Assembly: GCA_001792895.1 (NCBI GenBank)
Contig: MARA01000014.1
Span: 1-64,000, forward strand
Origin: Lentinus brumalis
Taxonomy: Eukaryota; Basidiomycota; Agaricomycetes; Polyporales; Polyporaceae
DNA: 64,000 nt
Direction: 5' to 3'
Part shown: piece after piece, positions 59,809 to 64,000 of the stretch
How positions within the stretch are numbered: position 1 is the stretch's first letter
How the letters are laid out: the number at the start of each line of letters is the position of its first letter
Position numbers and translations under genes: made by a program
The notes under the pieces: generated by a model
Seen by the model: the letters and a program-made list of their open reading frames with translations, nothing else
Told to the model about the DNA's origin: nothing
Databases searched by the model: none

Positions 59809-61539
59809 CTCTACCAGTCACCACACCATACGCAGGCGTCGCCCCCAAGTTGACACTGATAGTGATGGTAGTCAGGACGGAGGTCGTACGCCGACACACT
59901 CGCCGTCGTCGTAACCCAGACAGGATCACGTTGGGCGCGTCGAAACGACGTCGAAGGCCAATGCGCATTGCGACTTGAACATGGAGCAGCTGCGCCTGAC
60001 GGAAAGCGGCGAGCAATAACCGCAAAGATTCTGGCCAGGGTCCAGCAAAGCCAGGCAGCGTGACCCGCACTGATTGTCGATCCACGCAAATCATCGCGGT
60101 GGCAGGGCTCATATGCGCTCTGGGCTCCAGCGGCCTTGGCCCTTGGAAGTTGGAAGTCGGGACGCCATTCGCGGGAGTCGACGGATGCCATCATTATCCT
60201 GTCGACGTCGTTCTGCTGCAGCCTGCTTGATCATGCACATGAGTCCATCTACTCCGTCCGCAAGACGCACGCAAATGTTGTCAACGGCCTAGAGATGGGA
60301 CACAATACCCCGTGGACCAAACTCACCAGCTGTCTACTAGTAGCCCGTGGGGCGAAGGCTACATCTACTAGTACGTACAACGTCCTGGCACCGGCAGCAA
60401 GGCTGTCTCTCACCTTGTTCTGATATTCATCTGGGCAGTTCTTGGCGTCACCAGCCTGCGACATGCCAGCCATACACCTGCAGCTAACAGAGAACCGGCG
60501 GTGCCACTGGAGGGTGGTGGTGGTTCGGGAGGAGCGGGACTCGACTCAGAGTCAGAGTGCCAAGCGAGAGGCGATCCGAGTCGAGATTCACTCGGCTGCG
60601 GACCGCGGTCTTTGTCGCCAGCAGCCCGAGTCGCGGAGTCGTCTTGTGCTCCCGCCCGACTCGTTCGACTCGGATACAAACGACGGCGTAGTGCACACAC
60701 TATGAAGCTTGCACTTCCAGCGCAAGCTGTCCCTCGTCATCGTCAAGCCGCATCGGACATCGAGCTACAACGTCCTCGACCTCTGCCTCTAGTATCTACC
60801 TTGCCCCTCTCGCAGTGCGCACTGAGCTGTTACGCGTGTCATCAAATATGGCGACCGAGGTTGACGAACTTACAATTGCAAGTAGCACTAGAGAGGCCTC
60901 CGAGTCCCGACTGGCTATCAAATTACAATTACCCTGCAGTCCGGGCTCGAGGAATCGAAGGTTGACTCTGAGTCTCGAACCGGTTGGTGAACATCCAGGC
61001 CTTTCAATTTCGCGTATCTGGAGTCTGAGGCTGAGCATTTGCTTGTTGATGTTGATAGACAACGCGGATCTACTCATCACGCAGCGAGGATCCTGGATCC
61101 CGCCACCCAGCAAACGGACATCTACCATAATACTCAAGCTATACAGGCTCGAGCCCGCCAACTTGAACCCGAACCACACGCTGCCGTGTAATCTCATCCG
61201 CTCTGGAACGGTTCAGATTATTGCTATCGCGCCCTCGCTCAAGGACCACCTGCCCCACTAATTCTCGTGTTGTAATAAGTAGGTCGACCTCTTCTCCGTC
61301 CCTTCAGCCAGATACTCGAAGTATGCAAGTGGTACTCACCCACTACATAACCACCTCAAGTGTCGACCCTGAATGACAAAACCGAGAGGCGAAGTTTCCG
61401 CATGATCTACACATCGCTCACAGGGTATGTACGGACTCCATGTGCGTCAGGAGGGCGAGCCGGTAAGCTCACGAGTCTCCCAAAGGACATATGCACCAAG
61501 AATAACTGAACATGCTCGTTGCAAGACCCAAGCACATCC
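59809..61539. other. Intergenic region with unassigned short ORFs
   Basis: Open frames exist on both strands (for example 60410-60700 minus and 60796-61197 minus) but show no motif, signal peptide or convincing splice pattern. The right part may hold diverged upstream remains of the kinase-like relic. Confidence 0.35.
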
Positions 61540-62048
61540 AGAACTTCCCGCTCTTGGAGGCCGACACAATCTAAGTACCTCATCGACTTCGGCAGCTTGC
61601 AACAGTACAAGCTCACCCCCGATCGTCAACCGGCCGCCGTTACCCGTAAGTCTTGGGCCAGCGGCGTACCGTCCACCGTCCACCGTCAGACACCTTCAAG
61701 GACCCAGTGGCACACTCACTGTTCGACGTCTACTGCGCAAATCTTCTCCTTCGCATGCTTGCCGGGGTGAGTCCGTCCGGTCACAGCCCGCAGTGAACGA
61801 GTGCTCATTCTCGACTCGCAGCGCGGACGAACTGGTGCACCATACGGCGTTATGTACATGTGCTGTGGCTCATCGGCGACGAGCGCAGATGTACGTCCGT
61901 CTGCCACTGTCGCCCCAGGGCACGACGCACCATCCAAGTGCTCGCGGCCCCCGATGTATTTCCCGTACGTCCAACTTGTGCGCACGCGCCGCGGACACCG
62001 TCCGAGCTGTGGTCCTTCGTCAGCGTATTAGTGTCGAGTGAGACATGA
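61540..62048 (+). pseudogene. Degraded paralogue of the kinase-like gene
   Basis: Pieces in three frames match the kinase-like protein at 48791-49895 in the same order. KYLIDFGSLQQYKL corresponds to VYIIDFSESRQL, DPVAHSLFDVYCANLLLRML to DPYSFDVYCIGRVL, and RRYVHVLWLIGDERRCTSVC with CHCRPRARRTIQV to the basic C-terminal tail. An intron near 61650-61685 and another near 61770-61820 are possible. I cannot find the lysine strand or catalytic loop upstream, so it looks like a 5'-truncated relic. Here the loop is DFG, not DFS. Confidence 0.6.
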
Positions 62049-64000
62049 ATTATCGCAGTCAGCTTTGCCTCTCCTCCACCGGATGTACCACTCCAAGACA
62101 TGTGTCAGGAATATGCACAAGGAGCAAGGACCGCTCGCTATCAATGGAGCGCAGGGAGGAACAGGGCACGCTCGTCTCTGAGGTATCCTCGCTTGTGCGC
62201 TCGAGCTGCCAGACGCAGTTATGCATTTGAACACGTACCGTCGGAACACGCGGAGGGAACATGATCATGCCCGACAAAGATGACAGAGCATATCATACGC
62301 AGAGTGTAACAGGTTGGATCCTTCGATGTCTACGAAGTCGCCCCTGAATATTGTTCGAGGAGCTGGAGCGCCGCCATGTCCACGCCGCTCCGAAAGCATG
62401 TGCTGTTATGCAAGGGTCTTCCGCTGTGTGTGCGGAGTATGGGTACGCTCAGCAGCTGGATGACGTGGTTCACATACGGTGACTGGCAGTTTTACATATT
62501 GTCTGACACCGCGAGCGAAGCATGGGCGCCATCGTCGGCCTAAGGCGACCAACCGGAAACCCTACATACGGTCGTCGTCAATTTAGAAGGTGTGCCTGCG
62601 ATCTGCTTCCTGTCGGCCATCAGCTGGACGCACAGCAGTATGGGATCCGACCATCGTGCGGGTTCAACACGACGACGTAGGAACGTGCGGTTGCACGGAT
62701 GAACTCCGAAACTCCGGAGACACCAACGCACTCTTCGTCTAAAACGACCGTGAGGATGAGTGCAGGTGCCCGTCCAGTGCGAGGAATGTTAGAACGTGCG
62801 GAGGAGGAGTGGGATGGCGGATCGCTGTCTTCCCGGACTGTAGGCTGTGCTCCTGCGGCCGCTGCATATCAGCTCGGAGGGAAGAGGAGGACACGCCGAT
62901 CAATTCCCTGACACGCCGGCTGGGAAGACGGGTAATAGACTGGCAGACGCAGAGAGCGGCAGCGTTCGCTCGCCTCTTCGGTGACCTCCGTGATGTTCAA
63001 GCTTCAGCCGTCGTGCTCCAGCGTGCTCCGGGACTACACGGGCGTCGCCAGGAATGTATGTATAAGCATCACAAACGGGTGAAGTACATAGCGACTCCGA
63101 ATTGCCAGACTGAGAGTCGTCAGGCAAACCTGACCCGGGTCGCACCGCAACTGCCGCGGCGAGCGCGAAAGGTTCCGGAGATGGTTTGTTGGATGTTATC
63201 GCCGCACAGACTGCCGAGGAGTGTTTCGGGATGCCAGCGGGCTGCGAGGATGGACTCTATATATAGCAAGAAGTATGTGCCCTAGTGATGTCAGCGCTGC
63301 AGAGCAGAAATAACCTCCATCCAACGTAACAAATCAACTTTGATGGTATTCACCGCATATTAGGTGCTGGGTATGCAGGGTCAATGATTTCGGAACCGAG
63401 GCGACATCGTGCAGAGTCGGCCACGGTTCAAAGTAGGGTATATAGAGACTGGGAAGAGCGGCGGCCTCCGGGGAAGCGCTGCCCGGTCTGAAACGGCTCT
63501 GGCACTGGCAACGGCGTCGAGTGCGACTCGCTTCGATGCGGCACGCGTGCGGTCATTGCGCCCCGTGTGTGCACCTCCGGGTCGAGGGGGAATTGCAGAT
63601 GTGGGAAGCTGCGCACAGCGTCCGCTTCGCTGCGAGAAGCGTGCGGAGGGGTTGACGAGCCTCTTGCCCAGCTCTTGCGCGAGCTTGGGACCAGCGTGGA
63701 GACCAGTCGTGTCTGTGGCAGATCTCGCAGTCGTGTAGATGACATCTTGGCAAGAGGCTGAGCCTTGGACGTTGAGCGACAGCATCGTCGACTCCCGGAT
63801 CGTTCTTAACGCGGGCTAATTTTACCTGCCGAGCGAGCCGGCTCGGCCGAGAAGAGAGGAAGTGCCGAGTGCGGCAGACGAGGAGCAGCGTCGACAAGAC
63901 ATCGCACAGAGTCGGCTCAGGGTGCGCACGGACCCGCTAAGGATGCGAAGACAGCAAAGTGGGACGAGCGGGGACGGCGCAGGTCGAGCTCAGGTCGCGG
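62049..64000. other. Right-end interval without supported genes
   Basis: Nearly 2 kb with no recognisable gene. The longest frame (63785-63381, minus) has biased composition. Sequence near 63800-64000 is GC-rich and cut by the window edge. Confidence 0.4.

Noticed and set aside
63381..63785. 134-codon minus-strand frame near the right edge
   Set aside because: Open only because of GC bias; no motif, signal or neighbouring exon.

Overview
This is a stretch of nuclear DNA from a filamentous basidiomycete, most likely an Agaricomycete. A member of the Polyporales is plausible but is inference only. The evidence is: GC-rich DNA; multi-exon genes with 47-65 nt GT-AG introns; closely spaced divergent gene pairs; and fungal families such as RTA1, an oligopeptide transporter, a HET protein, sphingolipid C9-methyltransferase and a Mug135-like protein. 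All gene models were joined by eye from splice sites and reading frame. For PEX13, RAD21, RTA1, the E2 enzyme, C9-methyltransferase, YIF1 and MTR4 the exon lengths sum to whole codons. REGION 1 (1-9926): a minus-strand Ty3/gypsy retrotransposon (Gag, protease, reverse transcriptase/RNase H, integrase). Its ORF is broken only by small indels, mostly single bases. A gene-poor repeat-rich stretch follows. REGION 2 (9927-17584): PEX13, a pentatricopeptide protein, cohesin RAD21 and an RTA1 membrane protein. REGION 3 (18502-22193): a complete hAT DNA transposon with a perfect 8-bp target duplication, inserted just past the end of an oligopeptide transporter gene (22256-27124) that has about 30 introns. 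REGION 4 (28270-42110): a ubiquitin-conjugating E2 with a tail carrying two SUMO-interaction-like motifs, divergent from a GTPBP1 N-domain protein; two unknown proteins; a HET protein; C9-methyltransferase divergent from YIF1. REGION 5 (42111-47333): a perfect 76-bp inverted repeat (foldback/MITE-like), then the exosome helicase MTR4. REGION 6 (47334-64000): accessory DNA. It holds a Mug135-like protein, a kinase-like protein and a degraded paralogue of it, two copies of a rearranged segmental duplication, a second inverted-repeat element, a fatty aldehyde dehydrogenase, a LanC-like protein and a small secreted QxW lectin-like protein. The last two are each broken by what looks like one missing base in a four-base G/C run. 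HOW IT FITS: core housekeeping genes (cohesion, RNA surveillance, peroxisome import, ER-Golgi traffic, sphingolipid methylation) alternate with islands of selfish DNA and fast-evolving fungal families. One-base losses at G4/C4 runs recur in the retrotransposon and in two host genes. Systematic assembly error is therefore a real alternative to gene decay and should be settled before anything here is called a pseudogene.
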